A stretch of 5,125 nucleotides of DNA from Thermoplasmata archaeon UBA184 (lineage in GTDB: Archaea; Thermoplasmatota; Thermoplasmata; Lutacidiplasmatales; UBA184). The translations under genes and the position numbers were made by a program. The stretch lies in assembly GCA_002495185.1 (NCBI GenBank), contig DAEB01000016.1, positions 2,820 through 7,944 of the forward strand, in the 5' to 3' direction. The notes below the pieces were generated by a model. The model made no database searches, was not told the DNA's origin, and saw nothing but the letters and a program-made list of their open reading frames with translations. Below are positions 4,949-5,125 of the stretch, one piece after another. Within the stretch, counting starts at the first letter, position 1. Every line of letters starts with the position of its first letter.

Positions 4949-5125
4949 CTATCGTCCCCTCCCCTCGCGGAGCTGGCGCTTCTTCCGGGCCGAGCGGGAG
5001 AACCGTCCGACCTTGGCGCCCGGCCACGTCCCGCTGGAAACGGTGCTCGGGCGGCCCACGTGCTGATGGGCCCCGCCGCCGAACGGGTGATTGAGGGGGT
5101 TCATCGCGACCCCGCGGACCTTGAA
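4949..5125 (-). CDS. rpl2: Large subunit ribosomal protein uL2, C-terminal part (partial)
   Basis: These are the last 58 codons of uL2; the N-terminal part lies beyond position 5125. uL2 binds 23S rRNA near the peptidyl-transferase centre and is needed for subunit association and peptidyl transfer. The visible piece opens with the hallmark loop GVAMNPLNHPFGGG, containing the conserved histidine region near the catalytic centre, followed by HQHVGRPSTVS, which is typical of archaeal L2. The end is a basic stretch (FSRSARKKRQLREGRGR) that looks somewhat longer than the usual archaeal terminus. The stop is TAG, 2 nt before the S19 start, and the S19 ribosome binding site lies within the last L2 codons. 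The family call is very secure. The gene is incomplete only because the window ends. Confidence 0.95.
   Translation of the reverse strand, partial: FKVRGVAMNPLNHPFGGGAHQHVGRPSTVSSGTWPGAKVGRFSRSARKKRQLREGRGR
4958..4962 (-). promoter_or_regulatory. Ribosome binding site of uS19, inside the L2 end
   Basis: GGAGG on the minus strand, 11 nt before the ATG at 4946, within the final codons of L2. It supports this ATG over the in-frame upstream codons that overlap L2. The spacing is a little long for a canonical site, but the surrounding G-rich run offers closer partial matches. Confidence 0.6.

Larger units (their letters stand above)
1..5125 (-). other. Archaeal S10/spc-type ribosomal protein operon segment
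   Basis: Twelve co-directional genes run without a real intergenic space: L2, S19, L22, S3, L29, Rnp1, S17, L14, L24, S4e, L5, S14. The largest gap is 16 nt, and six junctions are ATGA overlaps. The order matches the known archaeal cluster, with eS4 and the RNase P protein as archaeal markers. Neither end of the operon is in the window, and no promoter (TATA/BRE-like) or T-rich terminator is visible inside it. A single transcript with translational coupling is inferred. Confidence 0.95.

Overview
The window is a tightly packed stretch of an archaeal ribosomal-protein operon (the S10/spc-type cluster), read entirely from the minus strand. In transcription order, from high to low coordinates, it holds: the uL2 C-terminus (cut by the window edge), uS19, uL22, uS3, uL29, the RNase P protein Rnp1 (Rpp29/Pop4 family), uS17, uL14, uL24, eS4, uL5 and the uS14 N-terminus (cut by the other edge). 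The domain is archaeal, not bacterial. It has eS4 between uL24 and uL5, Rnp1 between uL29 and uS17, archaeal/eukaryotic-type uS17, uS19 and uL14 sequences, and Shine-Dalgarno motifs matching the archaeal 16S tail.

The DNA is GC-rich, roughly two-thirds or more by eye, and the proteins are mostly basic, which argues against a haloarchaeon. A GC-rich uncultured euryarchaeal or Thermoplasmatota-like lineage is my best guess, but only a guess from composition and general sequence feel. No taxonomic search was possible.

Layout: every base lies in or within 16 nt of a gene. Of the 11 junctions, six are 4-nt ATGA stop/start overlaps (L22/S3, S3/L29, Rnp1/S17, S17/L14, L24/S4e, S4e/L5). One is an 8-nt overlap with a TTG start (L5/S14). 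The other four are gaps of 2-16 nt (L2/S19, S19/L22, L29/Rnp1, L14/L24). Most starts carry a clear GGAGG or GGTGA motif, usually inside the upstream gene. I see no internal promoter, terminator, RNA gene, repeat array or mobile element, so the set is probably one polycistronic, translationally coupled unit whose promoter lies beyond position 5125.

Together the products build both ribosomal subunits: the peptidyl-transferase and exit-tunnel region of the 50S (L2, L22, L24, L29, L14, L5) and the 30S head and body (S19, S3, S17, S4e, S14). One tRNA-processing subunit, Rnp1, is co-expressed with them. The departures from an ordinary copy of the operon are an 82-residue charged tail on L24, Ala/Pro/Glu-rich terminal extensions on S3, S17 and L5, a TTG start for S14, and no SUI1/aIF1-type gene beside rnp1. 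I found no previously undescribed system; this is core housekeeping DNA.
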